A DNA stretch of 64,000 nt. Origin: Talinum fruticosum (taxonomy: Eukaryota > Streptophyta > Magnoliopsida > Caryophyllales > Talinaceae). The notes beneath the pieces were generated by a model. That model saw only the letters and a program-made list of their open reading frames with translations. It did no database searches and was not told the DNA's origin. Shown here piece by piece: positions 24,356-36,408 of this stretch (position 1 is its first letter; each line of letters begins with the position of its first letter). A program made the translations under genes and the position numbers. The stretch lies in the NCBI GenBank assembly GCA_021018815.1, contig JAITYX010000046.1, positions 3,785,501 to 3,849,500 of the forward strand, in the 5' to 3' direction.

Positions 24356-24368
24356 TAGTATAAGAGCC
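24356..24368 (+). other. Primer binding site of the defective copia element
   Basis: The bases tagtataagagcc lie two bases after the LTR end and match the tRNA-iMet site TGGTATCAGAGCC at 11 of 13 positions; both changes are G to A or C to A. Confidence 0.75.
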
Positions 24369-24412
24369 TAGCCTTCTCAAAGGATCTAACAAATAGAAGG
24401 TTTAAAGATCAT

Positions 24413-26190
24413 ATGGCTCTTAACTATGGAGAGCTCAACGAAGGAAGATCTTTCACCGGACCACTAAAGTTCAAGGGATCAAACTTCGCCCACTAGAAGA
24501 AGATCATGGAGTGCTTCATCCAGGACTATGATGAAGATGTCCGGAACATCATCCGTAATGGAAACTACATTCCTACCAAGACAAAGGGCACTCGTTCAAT
24601 AACCAAGGTGAATTCCGAGTTCACTATTGAAGAAAATGAGAAGTACAGGAAGAACTTTAAGGAAATAAACACACCGATGTGTGCAATTGACTTAGAAAAA
24701 TACAATAGAGTATTTGCTTATGATATAGCCAAAGAAGTCTGGGACACACTAGTTATTATTTATGAAGGTACCAGTTAAGTGAAGCCAGCCAAGATAAATC
24801 AGTATCTCCACAAGTATGAGATGTTTAAGATGGAGGCTAATGAGAACATAATTCGGATGTATATTCGCTTCACTAAGATTGCTAACAATCTTAAGCCCCT
24901 TGGAAAGAAGATGACTGATGAAGAAGTTGTCAAAAAGATTTCGAGTAGTCCACCAAAGAGATGATGGAGTCCCAAGGTGATAACCATTGAGGATGCTCAG
25001 GACCTCCCTCAACTTATTCCGGATGAGCTCATTAGGAAACTACTCACCCATGAGTTTCATCTAGAGGAAGAAGAATCTCAGGTTAGCACTAAAAGAAACA
25101 TTGCTCTCAAGGCCTCGGAGAAACCAGGTCCAAGTCCGAGCTCCTCGGATTCTAAAGAAGGCCCCATGACACTTCTAGCCCGAGGATTAAAGAAAATGAT
25201 GAAATACAAAAAGTGGCAGAAGAAGCCTAAGCAAGAGTTTTACAAGAAGGATAGAAAAGTCAAATTCTAATCTTCTTTGAATTCTTCTTTAACTAAGAAC
25301 TCTGGTTGTTTTGAGTGTAGCAGCAAAGAGCATATAGTCAAAGACTCGTCCAAAGAGAAAGAAGGATGGAAAGAAGAAAAAGGCTGTGGTAGCCACCTTG
25401 AATGATGATGAGTCGAAGAAGATGATGACACCGATGATGAATCAAAGTGTCTCATGGCTTTACTAGACTCGAAGTTGGATTTGTGTCGAAAGTGATACAT
25501 CAAACATTGAGGAAACACATCCTTTGGAGGTAATCAATTCCTTTCTCAAATTCTCCAAGCATGATATTGCTAGATATATGTTTACTTTGGAGGAGAAGTC
25601 CAATTCTAAATCTTTTGAATTTAAAGAGAAATTAAAGTCTCTCGAGTCTGAGAACATTTCTTTAAAAATGATTTAGAAAAACTAAGACAAAACCCGAAGG
25701 TACTTGAGACTAGTATTCAAGACAATGAGACTGAGTCCGAGTACCTCGGAACAGAGAATGAGCGTTTAAAACAAAAGCTCACTAAGTCTCAGGAGTTGGT
25801 TTTAAAGCTTACTCAAGGTTAGAAAAACCTTGATTTATTACTTGGTTCTCAAGGTGTCGCTTTCGAAAAAAAGACTTGGTTACAATGCTGAAGAGGAAAA
25901 TAATTGCGACAAAAATCTTTTCAAAACTGATTCCAAAACTATTAAGTTCATGAAGGCTGAGCATGGTCCCATTTATTCAAAAAGAAAAGGGACTGAGCCC
26001 AAACCAACTTTGATGAAAAAGTCTTATCAACAAGTTTATAAAATGAAAGGATTTCAAAAGAAAGAGACATAGAGTCAGCTCTCAAGAAAGAAAACTCGGA
26101 ATCAAATCAAACCAAAAACTATTCAAATCTAGGTTCCCAAAAGTGCTCTTCCTTAGAGAAGGACCACGAGTAAAGACTGTTACTCGGTTT
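24413..26190 (+). pseudogene. copia gag (UBN2, zinc knuckle, coiled coil)
   Basis: The ATG at 24413 begins MALNYGELNEGRS and is equivalent to the gag start at 44035 in the complete element. A UBN2-type capsid region follows (EVWDTLVIIYEGTS, then YLHKYEMFKMEANENIIRM, about 24725-24930). Next come a basic stretch to 25270, a zinc knuckle CFECSSKEHIVKDS (about 25312-25353) and a coiled-coil tail ending near a LLLGSQ motif at 25843. Gag packages RNA. The knuckle has Ser where the fourth zinc ligand is normally Cys. In-frame stops at 24492 (TAG for Trp), 24777 (TAA for Gln) and 24962 (TGA for Arg) each fit a single C-to-T or G-to-A change. Later parts are frameshifted. Confidence 0.85.
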
Positions 26191-26229
26191 GTAAGAGAAA
26201 GTGAGAAGGCTTAGTTTGTTTCTGTTTTA

Positions 26230-27533
26230 CAGGTAACTCAGAAAAAAAAGGTCAATGGTATCTAGACGAGTGCATGCTCACGCTATATGTCCGGAAATTC
26301 AACACTCTTCTCAGAAGTTGAAGATGTGAAAGGAGGAAAAGTAACATTTGGAGATAATAGTGAGGGTAAGATAGTTGAAATTGGCATAATTGGTAAATGA
26401 GATAATTTAGTTAATCCGAGTGTATCTTGTCAAAAGACTCAAGTACAATATTTTGAGTATCACTCAACCGTGTGACAAAGGTCAAGAGGTAAGGTTCACT
26501 CATACCAACCACTTCATTTCTGATACAACTACCAAAGAGACAAAGCTCTCAGTGTCCGAGATCGGGTAACACTTTTACTATTCCTCTTTCGATTCCAGTC
26601 AAGATTTATCATGTTTAAAAGCTTCTTTGAATGATGATTCATGGACATGGCATCATAGATTAGGTCATATTAGCATGCATACTATCAAGAAACTTCCATC
26701 TCATGGATTAGTGAGAGGATTACCTAATTGTTCATTTAAGAAAGACAAACTCTATGATGCATGCATAAAAATAAAATAGGTTAGATAATCTTTAAGCCAC
26801 TCAAGACAAGTATCCACATCCAAAGTGCTTGAATTGATACATATGGATTTGTGTCGTGAAATTCATGTTAAAAGTTTAGGAGGTAAATCATATGTGCTAG
26901 TTATTGTTGATGATTACTCACGATTTACATGGGTTTGTTTTCTAAAGAACAAAAATGAAGCCTTCAAAGAGTTCACTAAGATCTGCAGCAAAATACATTT
27001 GGAATATAAGACTCAAATAAGGAAAATTCAAACTCACAATGGAAGGGAGTTTGACTACTCAAAATTTATAGATTTACGTGACAAGAATGGTATCTCGCAA
27101 CAAATTCTCAGCACCCAAAACTCCTCAGCCAAATACAGTAGTGGAGAGAAAAATAGAACTCTTGAAGAAATTAGAAGGACAATGATGATTGAAAATGATC
27201 TATCTTACTATTTATAGATTGAGATAGTGAATACAACAAATTACATCTGTTAAAAGATACCTCATTCGACCCATTCTGAAGAAAACACCTTACGAGGTAT
27301 ACAAAGGGAAGAAGCCAAACATTTCCTACTTCAAACCATTCAGATATAAATGCTTTGTGCATAACAATGGTAAGGAACATTTGACCAAATTTGATGCAAG
27401 GTCAGATGAAGGTATTTTTCTTGGTTACTCTTCACATAGCAAAGCTTATCGAATTTTCAATAAGAGAACTAACAAAGTGAAAGAAAGTATCCACCTTATC
27501 TTTGATGAAATTATTCATGGCAAGAAGTGAGAC
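26230..27533 (+). pseudogene. copia protease and integrase; RT and RNase H missing
   Basis: A protease remnant at about 26250-26400 reads WYLD followed by a disrupted active site, where comparison suggests DSGCSR was intended. KVTFGDN and IVEIGIIGK follow. The pre-integrase motif WHHRLGHISMHTIKKL lies at about 26650-26697. The integrase core at 26825-27217 shows HMDLC (first Asp), DDYSRFTWVCFLK and THNGREF, where the second catalytic Asp of the usual SDHGREF is His. C-terminal pieces GYSSHSKAYRIFNKRTN lie at about 27424-27475. Right after FDEIIHGKK (27533) the sequence jumps to the extra 3' ORF, so about 3 kb encoding RT and RNase H has been lost. Confidence 0.85.
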
Positions 27534-28625
27534 TTTTATGCTTTTCCTTGATGAGAACTTTGTTTTCATTTTATCCATCTAAGGAGAACCCCAACAACAA
27601 GGTTCTCAAAGTTTTAGATGATATTTTTAAGGGATATGAGGATGACCTTTTCCCATTCATATCGAGCAAATCGCTTATGTTCCCTCGGATCGGAAGAAAC
27701 CCCCTCTTCCCTTCGATGCTTTACTTTCTACTATTTTTTCTCACTTTGAAGTAAAACTTCTAGATGATCCTCTTAAATGTCTTGAGCCGGCCATCTGCAT
27801 AGGCAAGGCTAAGCTAATCGAGTGTAGGATACCAGGAAACTTCATTTGGTGTCCGGATCCATTCTCGCTGAACTTCCACCTCCTCCTTCTTATAGTCGAA
27901 GAGTTCTAAAACTCTTCTTCCGACAGCTGGTCCTTCATCTTCCCAATCTGCCACTTCTCTTGATTTACTTCAAAAGTTGGCCTCACAATTTCTTGCTCTC
28001 GCTAAAGAGTTACAATCAACTCTTGGTGCATTCCAAGCTTTCATACTTATATTGACTCAGCTTCAAAACACGGCTTAGAAGCGGATAGATCGGAGTCAAG
28101 TTCTGGTCTCTAAGCTGAAAGAAGTCATGAAGCGACAGTAAGACCAGATCAGCTGTCTCCAGTAATGCAGATCCAAGGCTGCTAAGGACTCATAATTTTG
28201 TTCCGACTCAAAATCATCCTCAAAGTCTTCTAGCTCTTCCGACTCAAAGTCGGAGGAAGAAAAAGAAGGAGGAGAAGAAGAAGAAGAAGTTAGAGCAAGC
28301 CAAGCTGAAGGCCAAGGAGAAAAAGAAACATGAGGTTATCTCCTCGTAACATACGGAGTCTCGCCTCGGAAGAGGTTGGGGACGTTGGTCAATCCCATGC
28401 TCAACCTTCTACGTAGCCAACTCAAGCTGAAGAAGCCGAGAGCTCGAAGAGGAAATAAAGGAAGAATGACCTCTAATATGAAGGTCCGCACAACAAGAAC
28501 AAGAGCTTCCTCTCCTCCTGCTAGCTATTCCATGACCAGTAGTTTCATCTCAAGGCTACCATCGTAGAAGAAGGGGTCATCGTTCCTCCTCCTCCACTCG
28601 CACCTGCTCCACCCCCTCTTGAATT
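27534..28625 (+). pseudogene. Extra 3' ORF of the copia family (diverged copy)
   Basis: This is the counterpart of the ORF at 36735-38419 in the complete element. Matching parts are the DLFPFI region near 27640, LPFDALLSTIFSHFEVKLL at about 27705-27765 (LPFGALLTLVFKQFQV in the other copy), a Ser-rich then Glu-rich acidic tract at about 28200-28310, and a proline-rich end (VPPPPLAPAPPPLEF, about 28580-28625). It is broken by stops. The LPF-LT-IF-F-V pattern resembles plant proteins labelled putative plant transposon protein. Its function is unknown. Confidence 0.7.
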
Positions 28626-29070
28626 TTATTTTTATTTTGTCCAACATTTTTGTATTTCCTTTCTTCCATTTTTATTTTTGATGAAATGCATAGGGGGAAA
28701 ATATCTAAGACAATTCTAGCAGAGATAGTTGGTTTCTATATCTCCTTTCTTCTATTTTTCTCTTTATATGTCTCTCTTGTTTATTTTCCGAGAAATGAAA
28801 TTAAGTTATTTATGAGCATCATTGACTTGTATTATTTATATTCTTTCTACTCGATAAATGCTTATTCTATTTCTTTTTCTTTGAAATATACTCTAATATA
28901 TATATATCTCGCTATGATATATTTACCTTTAGCATCAATTTGCTCCGATAACGAATTCGACTTATTTCTTCCAAGAACATTTTACAGACTATTCGTTTCG
29001 AGCCACGAAAACTTAACCATTTGAACTTCTAACTCTTTTTATAAGTGTTGCATGTCTTTCATCAAAAAGC
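28626..29070 (+). other. 3' untranslated region of the defective copia element
   Basis: This AT-rich stretch contains gatgaaatgcatagggggaa at about 28680, matching gctgaaaggcaagggggaga in the complete element (minus strand near 36675). Near 29055 the text catgtctttcatcaaaaa matches the sequence just before the polypurine tract of that element, but the tract itself is degraded. Confidence 0.6.
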
Positions 29071-30005
29071 GTAAGATCATCCTTAAGTTTTCATCATTGC
29101 GTTTGACTTACTCGAAGCGGTTCTTGAGTAAAACACACATATCCGGGTTTCGACCCACTCGGATGTAGCTCGGATAATTGTCATGAGTAAAATAATTTCA
29201 CATGCATAACTTATTATGAGTTGTGACTTATTGCATTTGCTGAAAAAATTACTGCGTTAATTCATCTTCTAAGTCGAATTGTTAATCGAAATTATTTTAC
29301 TTGACCAATTTGATGCAAAGTGTCTATACAATTTCAATCCTTCTTTTATCTAAACAATTGGCATAAAATGCAATTAGAACCTATTGAATATTAGACTTAG
29401 AAAAATACCATTTAATCGAGGTTAAGGATAATTAAGGGCTTAATTATTTGAATTAATTTTTATCCTTGCCTAATCTTAGACCAAAGTATTCTTATACTTT
29501 GAGTACCACTTTCATTTGCTTTTATAGGTTGATCAAAGTATTTTATTCTCATTTTGAAAAGAAAAAGCAACCGGCTTCTAATTATTAAACACCAACAAAC
29601 AAAAAGGCCACTGATTGAGGACGAGGCTTAGACACCGTGTCGGGGTTGTTTGGTTCTAAATCCAGTAAACTTCAACTTTTAGTATAACGACTGTTTTCAC
29701 CCAGATTTCAGTCACAACTAGTAGGTTGGACCACCTTTTGAGCCAAGGATCGAAGCACAACATTTATATTCACAACGATTCCTTTTCTAAGGGAGTCATA
29801 CTATCCGTTGCAATGGCTAGTTAAGCTTCGTAGTCCGGAATTAGTCACAACGGCTACTTTGCTATACTAAGTATAAATAGAGGCCATCCTATAAGACCTG
29901 AAGATTGATGAACTTATTGTTGAACACTTTTTAGATCTTACTCTTTCAATCTCCAGACTTTTAACTTCGTACTTAAGTTCTTAGTTTCGAGTTGAAAAGA
30001 AGAAG
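29071..30005 (+). repeat. 3' LTR of the defective copia element, truncated at both ends
   Basis: It aligns with the 5' LTR from its ccttaagt-ttatcattg block (about 23080) to gagttgaaaagaa (about 23920). About 60 bases are missing from its start and about 430 from its end. Its shared TATA box tataaata is at 29872-29879. PMD-ORF sequence follows directly. Confidence 0.75.
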
Positions 30006-30100
30006 TGATGGACCCCTATGCAAAGGCTAGCTTGGAAAAGCTAGAGACTTACGACAAGGAGTCATATGAAGATTTGAAAAACATTCATTGGTTGCCTTAA
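30006..30100 (+). pseudogene. C-terminal piece of the interrupted PMD ORF
   Basis: Directly after the truncated LTR the plus strand reads MDPYAKASLEKLETYDKESY and continues to a TAA at 30098. This resembles the charged tail of PMD-type antisense ORFs and is best explained as the continuation of the ORF ending at 20057. The alternative is a chance 30-codon frame. Confidence 0.45.
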
Positions 30101-30529
30101 CTTAGTCATTTTTAGTTTTGAGTGATAATCCTCGAAAATATTATGCTCCAACTATCTTGCTTTGTGATGTGATCGGATTACACCCTTTGCTTTGCATAAA
30201 CTTTTTTTTTTTGGTGCATAAGGGATGTACTTGGGTGTATTCCCAAGTTTCCTATGTACACAAATGAAGTGAAACACCCTAGAGGATCAAGCCATACATA
30301 GTTAAAACATCAATAAAAACAAAGAAATCTGTTTATTTATTTACTCGTTCACAGTTTATATTCTTGCAGGTCGGGAGTAATAGAGAGATGATTTTTTTAA
30401 TTTTTAAATCGTTCACAATTTATACTTTTGTGGTCAGGAGTAATACATAGATGATTTTTTTTTTTAATGAGCAGTTTCGGCTCTTACTTAGAAGCTGAAT
30501 GTTCAAGGATAATAAAGTTTTAAGAACTT
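30101..30529. other. Spacer between the antisense ORF and Tat pol
   Basis: This non-coding AT-rich stretch has two similar phrases: ttcacagtttatattcttgcaggtcgggagtaatag near 30350 and ttcacaatttatacttttgtggtcaggagtaatac near 30410. They form a diverged direct repeat of about 60 bases. No gene is seen. Confidence 0.55.
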
Positions 30530-31183
30530 GCCATTTTTGGGCCCAATACATACTCATTCGGTGTCGACCATCTTGTAGGCACCATTAGTGCGGACTTCCC
30601 GAATAACATAAGGACCATCCCACTTTCAAGTTAATTTTCTCCCAATTTTGTGAGGAATAATGATTGGTCTTCTCACGACAAGTACTTGGTCTCTAACTTG
30701 AAATGAACGTGGTTTGACCTTTTTATTGAATGCTAATGATCGAGTGAGATTGATAACATTCTAACTTTTGTTGTGCTTGAAGTCTTTTCTTATCAAGGGC
30801 CTCGAGCTCAGCTAGATGAAGCTTATGATTTTCATATTTTGTTAAGCCTTCTTGTATGGCAATGCGGAGTGATGGAATCCGTAGTTCAAGAGGTAACACA
30901 GCTTCGACTCCATACACAAGAGCAAAAGAAGTTGGTTGTGTCGGTGTCATGTATGTGGTTCGATACGTCCAAAGAGCCTCCCCATTCTTTCATGTCAATC
31001 CCACGTGGACTTTTTTACTACTTTGCTCAATAGGTTACAAAGCATTTTGTTGAAAGATTTTGCTAAACCATTTGCCGGTGCGAGTGTACAAATAGGATTT
31101 GTGGTAAGAAAACTTGAACTTTTTGCGAAGGCTCGTCACTAGCTTCTTGACGAATGGTTTACCGTTGTCGATGATGATGTATT
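30530..31183 (-). pseudogene. Tat element 1: integrase C-terminus
   Basis: On the minus strand, IIIDNGKPF (second catalytic Asp) at about 31150-31183 leads into SFALVYGVEAVLPLELRIPSL (30880-30940). This is followed by FNKKVKPRSFQVRDQVLV-like text, and by KWDGPYVI, NGAYKMV and NGKFLKLYY near 30500-30620. This is the C-terminal integrase and pol end of Tat-lineage Ty3/gypsy elements. The frame is broken in places. The upstream half lies beyond the solo LTR at 31184-32741. Confidence 0.8.
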
Positions 31184-32741
31184 TGAAGACTCAAAACTGC
31201 TCAATATCTTTCCGAGTCATACAAAAGGAATCGGGTATACCGATGTTATTCATGTAGAGTTTTGATTCCAAGGCATTCTCTCGTGTCTTAGAAACTTACT
31301 TGAGTAAAATAGTATTTTCTCTAAGTTATTCAGCCCTCACTTATCTCTTTTATCGCTTTCAGTTAGCGACTCGAAAACTGGTTCTTTATTCCGAGTCCAC
31401 TCTCACTCGGATTAATCGCATTTCGAATATACCGAGTATTCCGCCGTTTCTTACTCGGAATCCGACTTATGGTTTTCTATTCTATTGTTTTCATAGTTTA
31501 TTTCAAGCTTAGTCTATATCAAGCTTTTCCCACTCGATATTCGTTATAGAACTTGATTCCTCGCATAAGACTAAGTCATATGGAATTCCGAGTATCATGG
31601 ATATTAGACTCGGAAAATTCCATTTCTTTTCGACTCGGATAATCAATTGCGTAATTATCATAATTATTTTATTATCTCGTGTCTAACCTTGGACCAAAGT
31701 ATTTTATACTTTGAGAACCAAAGGTGTTTTACTTTTGTAGGTTATTCAATCGAGGATATCTTTTCAAACTACAAAAGTAGCCGGCTTCGGAACGTCAAAT
31801 CACCAGCAGATATGGCTTTTCACCTTCCTCGCTTTAGTCCCGGAAGATTGTGTCGGAAGTCGTCTGCTTCCATATCTGGAAAACTGGAACGCTAAGCCTA
31901 ACGGTGGTTTCCACCTCATTTTTCAAGACACAACCGATGGTTTTGGGACTTCCAAGAGAGTTAAACCGTTGTCCAACGTCCATATTTCAACGGATACTTT
32001 CGAGTGACTCGAAAGCTTCTATCAACGGTCACGAGAGGACTCTCGGTCAGCGAGATGAAGTTAACGGCTACTCCGCCCGGTCATCTATAAATAGAAGCCA
32101 TCTCACAAGACTTGAAGACGGGCCGAACATATTGTTTATACATATACTTGCTCAAAGTCATTGTATTTACTTTCAATCTTCAACTTACAACTCCAACTCT
32201 GTAATTCATTACTCTCGAGTTGTAAGGTCCTGTACTCGGTTACAAAATCTTCTTACATTCTTTGTAAGGTCCCTTGACTAAGCCGTAAAGGTTAACTCAG
32301 CTTAGTTGTCCCTAGCTGTAAGGGTTATCTCAGCTAGGAAGTACTAGATCGGATAAGGTAACTTCGAGTCTAGGAAAACTTGTATAGAGTTGTCCAAGGG
32401 AGCAACTCGGGTTCGATCGATTCACGGTATTTTGTGGACTCAAAATAGTGGATTTGACTTCGTGTCCGGATTGACACGGGCCGTGGTTTTCTCGCCCCGG
32501 GAGGGTTTCCACGTAAAATCTCTGCGTTCTCTTTCCGAGTTCATTCTAGACTCGGACGAGCCTAATTACTCTTGTTTCGTCCGATTCATTGCATTCGAGT
32601 CCAATCTTTTCGACCCCGTGTTTAGACTCGTAAACTGTCTTTGCCTCTTTTCGTCAAAAAGAGTGTGTTTTCGCGAAGAATTTTCTATCACCCTATTCAC
32701 CCCCTCTAGGGTGACTCGGACTCTCCCCGAGCAAACCTTCG
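31184..32741 (+). mobile_element. Solo LTR, copia family A, inside Tat integrase
   Basis: The insertion begins TGAAGACTC at 31184 and ends GCAAACCTTC(G) at 32741, with TATA box tataaata at 32085-32092. Integrase reads across the site (HIIYHYGVPRY then IIIDNGKPF). Flanks gtatt (31179-31183) and atatc (32742-32746, aatac and gatat on the other strand) fit one original gatac duplication after two transitions. No internal region remains. Confidence 0.88.
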
Positions 32742-34827
32742 ATATCGAGGCACACCATAGTGGTAGATGATATGTGCTCGAATAAATTCTACAACATTTT
32801 CATTTTTAATTTCTCGCAGTGAGATTACTTACGCCTATTTAGAAAAGTAGTCGATTGCCTCCAAAATATATGAATGACTTGCAGAAGATTTTTGCATGAT
32901 GGGTCCTACCAAATCTAGTCCCCATGCCTCAAATGGCCAAAATGTCATGGTCGAATGAAGTGGTTCTGATGGTTGATAACTAAAGTTGGCATCAAATTGG
33001 CAAGCTTCACACCTTTTTGCATAATCAATGAAGTGTTGCACCATACTAGGCCACTAATAACCCAATCATTTGATATGATCGTATAGTTTAGGCCCCAATT
33101 GGTGTGCATCACATATGCCTAAGTGTGTTTCCTCCATGGTTTTTCTTGCCTCTTCACTATCCAAGCATTGTAACAAAAGGCCAAGGAAGGAGTGTTGGCA
33201 AAGCATCCCATTGAAATAAAGGAAGTGGGGAGCTATTCATTGAATTCCCGTCTTATGCCTTACATCCGTCTGAAGCTTTCTATGTTGTTAGTAATCACTA
33301 ATAGGTTGGTGCCAATCTTCTTCATCTACTTCATGAGCACCGACTATGTTGACGTCCCTCAATTCCTTGTCAATAGGACCAACAACCCATCGATTACACA
33401 CAAGAACATATGTGTATCACATAAGTGGTCGTAAGATTTGCAAGTGCGTTAGCCATCTTGTTTGCACTCCTAGCCACATGTTCCATCTCAATAGTTGCAA
33501 GCTTGTTTAACAACTATAGTACATATTTATGGTATGGTAGCGTATGGGATGAGGTCGTCCTTCATTACTTCATATTCCTTTAAAAGTTATTTGATTCTAA
33601 TTGCGAGTCACTCGTAAAATGTCGAGGTCTTTGATTCCTATCTCAACTACCATCTGAATGCCTAAGATTAGTTCTTGATACTAAGCCATATTGTTTGACC
33701 ATAGTTGAGTTGGCACAAATGACTATGTAAGGATATGTTTCTAAGAGGAAACAAAGACTACTCCAAGCATCAACACCATCTTGTCTTGTAGCTATATCGA
33801 AGTAAATTTCCCAAGGGAGAAGGATATTAATGAAGAATACGTCTTCACCTGGTAGATCATCATTGAGCTCCAAATCATCGGGAATTAGATGATCCGCTAA
33901 GAAACCCACCAATGCTTGACCTTTTATGACTTTTTGTGGCACATAAACAATGTCGTACTATTTTAAGTTCATAGCCCACTTTGTAAGCTCCCCACTTAAG
34001 ATTGGGCTTGAGAGGATGTACTTGATAGGGTCTGCTTTATAGATAATTCGCACTATATAAGATTGCATGTAGTTCCTTAACTTTTGTATTGCGAACATGA
34101 GAGCTAAGCACACCTTTTCGGTCGGGAGTAATTCAACTCGACTGCAACCGAAATGTGGTTAAGGTAGTAGAAAGCTCTTTCTTTTCTTTCTTTATTTTCT
34201 TGAGCCCACAATGCTCCTAAAGACCGTTCTTGAGGTGCAATATAGAGTATAAGAGACTTGTTAGGGATGGGTGTTCCTAGCCCGAGATAGTTAGACAAGT
34301 ACTCCTTAATGCTCTCAGAGCATTTACGACATGACTTATCCCACTTAAAAAGTGTGTCCTTCTTCATGAGGTGAATAAAAGGGTGACAACGACCATCAAG
34401 ATTTAATATGAACCTCCGGATGTAAGCTAATCACCTTGAAGGCCTCAAAGCTCTTTTCAATTCTTTAGTTCGGGGATCTCTTAGATTGCTTTGATCTTAG
34501 CATGGTCGACCTCGATGCCTCTATAGGCAATGATGAAGCCTAAGAACTTTCCGAAGAGACTCTAAACACACACTTGAGTGGGTTCATCTTTAGTTGGCAC
34601 TTTCGTAATCACTCAAATATATGACGAATGTCTTGTAAATGATCTAGCCTCCTTTTAGACTTGATCGAGTAAGTCATCAACATCACATTCTACCATCTTA
34701 TGAATCATGTCCAAAGACACTTTCTATTGCCCTTCGGTACGTTACACCTGCGTTCATCAAGCTAAAGGGCATCACTTTGTAACAAAAGATTCCATTTGGT
34801 GTGCGGAAAGTTGTGGCTTCTTGATCT
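32742..34827 (-). pseudogene. Tat element 1: RT end, RNase H, integrase N-half
   Basis: In element order (high to low coordinate) it starts with the RT C-terminal part (MKKDTLFKWDKSC, LGTPIPNKSLILYIAPQERS, ELNYS; about 34105-34367). RNase H follows (KVIKGQALVGFLADHLIPDD, INILLPWEIYFD; 33643-33942). The integrase half includes YAKRCEACQF (zinc-binding part) and WGLDLVGPI (first catalytic Asp) at 32835-33044, then ENVVEFIRAHIIYHYGVPR at about 32745-32800. Order and motifs are those of Tat-lineage gypsy pol. Frames are interrupted. RT is cut at 34827 by the copia element and resumes at 45670. Confidence 0.85.
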
Positions 34828-36395
34828 TGAAGGTTTGCTCTGGGAGAGTCCGAGTCACCCTAGAGGGGGATGAATAGGGTGATAGAAAATTCTTCACGAA
34901 AACACACTCTTTTTGACGGAAAAGAGGCAAAGACAGTTTCGAGTCTAAACACAGGGTCAGAAAAATTGGACTCGAAAGCAATGAATCGAAGAAACAAGAG
35001 CGGTTAGGGCTGTCCGAGTCTAGAATGAACTCGAAAAGAGAACACGGAGATTTTACGTGGAAACCCCCTGGGGCAGAAAACCACGGCCCGTGTCAATCCG
35101 GACACGAAGTCAAATCCACTATTTTGAGTCCAAAAATATCGTGAACCGATCGAACCCGAGTTGCTCCCTTGGACAACTCTATACAAGTTTTCCTATACTC
35201 GAAGTTACCTTATCCGATCTAGTACTTCCTAGCTGAAATAACCCTTACAGCTAGGGACAACTAAGCTGAGTTAACCTTTACAGACTTAGTCAAGGGACCT
35301 TACAAAGAATGTAAGAAGAGTTTGTAACTAAGTACAAGACCTTACAACTCGGAGAGTAATGAATTACGGAATGGGAGTTGTAAGTTGAAGATTGAAAGTC
35401 AATACAATAACTTTGAGAAAGTATGTGTATAAGCAATATGTTCGGCTACCTTCAAGTCTTGTGAAGTGGCTTCTATTTATAGATAACCAGGCAGAGTAGC
35501 GGTTATCTTCATCTGCTGACCGAGAGTCCTCTCGTGACCGTTGATAGAAGCTTTACGAGTCACTCATAAAGTATCCGTTAAAATATGGACGTTGGACAAC
35601 GGTTTAACTCTCTTGGAAGTCCCAAAACCATCGATTGTGTCTTGAAAAATGAGGTGGAAACCACCGTTAGGCTTAGCGTTCCAGTTTTACGGATATGGAA
35701 GCGAGCAGACTTCGACACAATCTTCGGGACTAAAGCGGGGAGGTGAAAAGCCATATCTGCTGGTGATTTGACGTTACGAAGCCGGCTACTTTTGTAGTTT
35801 GAAAAAATATCCTCGATTGAATAACCTACAAAAGTAAAACACCTTCGGTTCTCAAAGTATAAAATACTTTGGTCCAAGGTTAGACGCGAGATAATAAAAT
35901 AATTATGATAATTACGCAATTGATTATCCGAGTCGGAAAAGAAATGGAATTTTACGAGTCTAATATCCATGATACTCGAATCCCATATGACTTAGTGTTA
36001 TGCGAGGAATCAAGTTCTATAACGAATATCGAGTAGGAAAAGCTTGATATAGACTAAGCATGAAATAAACTACGAATGCTGACTATGCAAACGATAGAAT
36101 AGATAACCGTAAGTCGGATTCCGAGTGAGAAACGGCGGAATACTCGGTATATTCGAAATGCGATTAATCCGAGTGAGAGTGGACTCGGAATAAAGAACCG
36201 GTTTTCGAGTCGCTAACCGAAAGCGATAAAAGAGATAAGTGAGGGCTGAATCACTTAGAGAAAATACTATTTTACTCAAGTAAGTTTCGAGACACGAGAG
36301 AATGCCTTGGAATCAAAACTCTACATGTATAGAATCTTTATACCGATTCCTTTTGCATGACTCGGAAGAATATTGAGCGAGTGTCCGAGTCTTCA
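34828..36395 (-). repeat. 3' LTR of the complete copia element
   Basis: On the plus strand it runs from tgaaggtttgctc (34828) to gagtcttca (36395), so the element-sense ends are TG and CA. Its partner is at 44094-45664. Differences between the two are few and mostly one- or two-base changes at CAG/CTG or CGAG text. The TATA region lies near 35470-35480 on the minus strand. Confidence 0.93.
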
Positions 36396-36408
36396 TTCTC
36401 CCTTTTTT
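36396..36408 (-). other. Polypurine tract of the copia element
   Basis: On the minus strand aaaaaagggagaa abuts the TG of the 3' LTR. This is the expected plus-strand primer for reverse transcription. Confidence 0.9.

Larger units (their letters stand above)
20058..30005 (+). mobile_element. Defective Ty1/copia element, RT and RNase H deleted
   Basis: It comprises a 5' LTR (20058-24353, interrupted), a tRNA-iMet-type PBS (24356-24368), gag, protease, pre-integrase and integrase up to 27533, an abrupt jump into the extra 3' ORF (27534 to about 28625), and a truncated 3' LTR (about 29071-30005). It is a diverged relative of the complete element at 34828-45664. It lies inside the PMD pseudogene, whose sequence continues at 30006. 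Its 3' LTR lacks both outer ends, so no target duplication can be read. Many stops are C-to-T or G-to-A changes. It could move only with outside help and is probably dead. Confidence 0.85.

Noticed and set aside
28650..29024. 124-codon hydrophobic plus-strand frame
   Set aside because: It is an AT-rich 3' untranslated region of the copia element. The matching part of the complete element is non-coding.
30936..31142. Plus-strand frames near the Tat integrase end
   Set aside because: They are antisense to clear Tat pol text on the minus strand.
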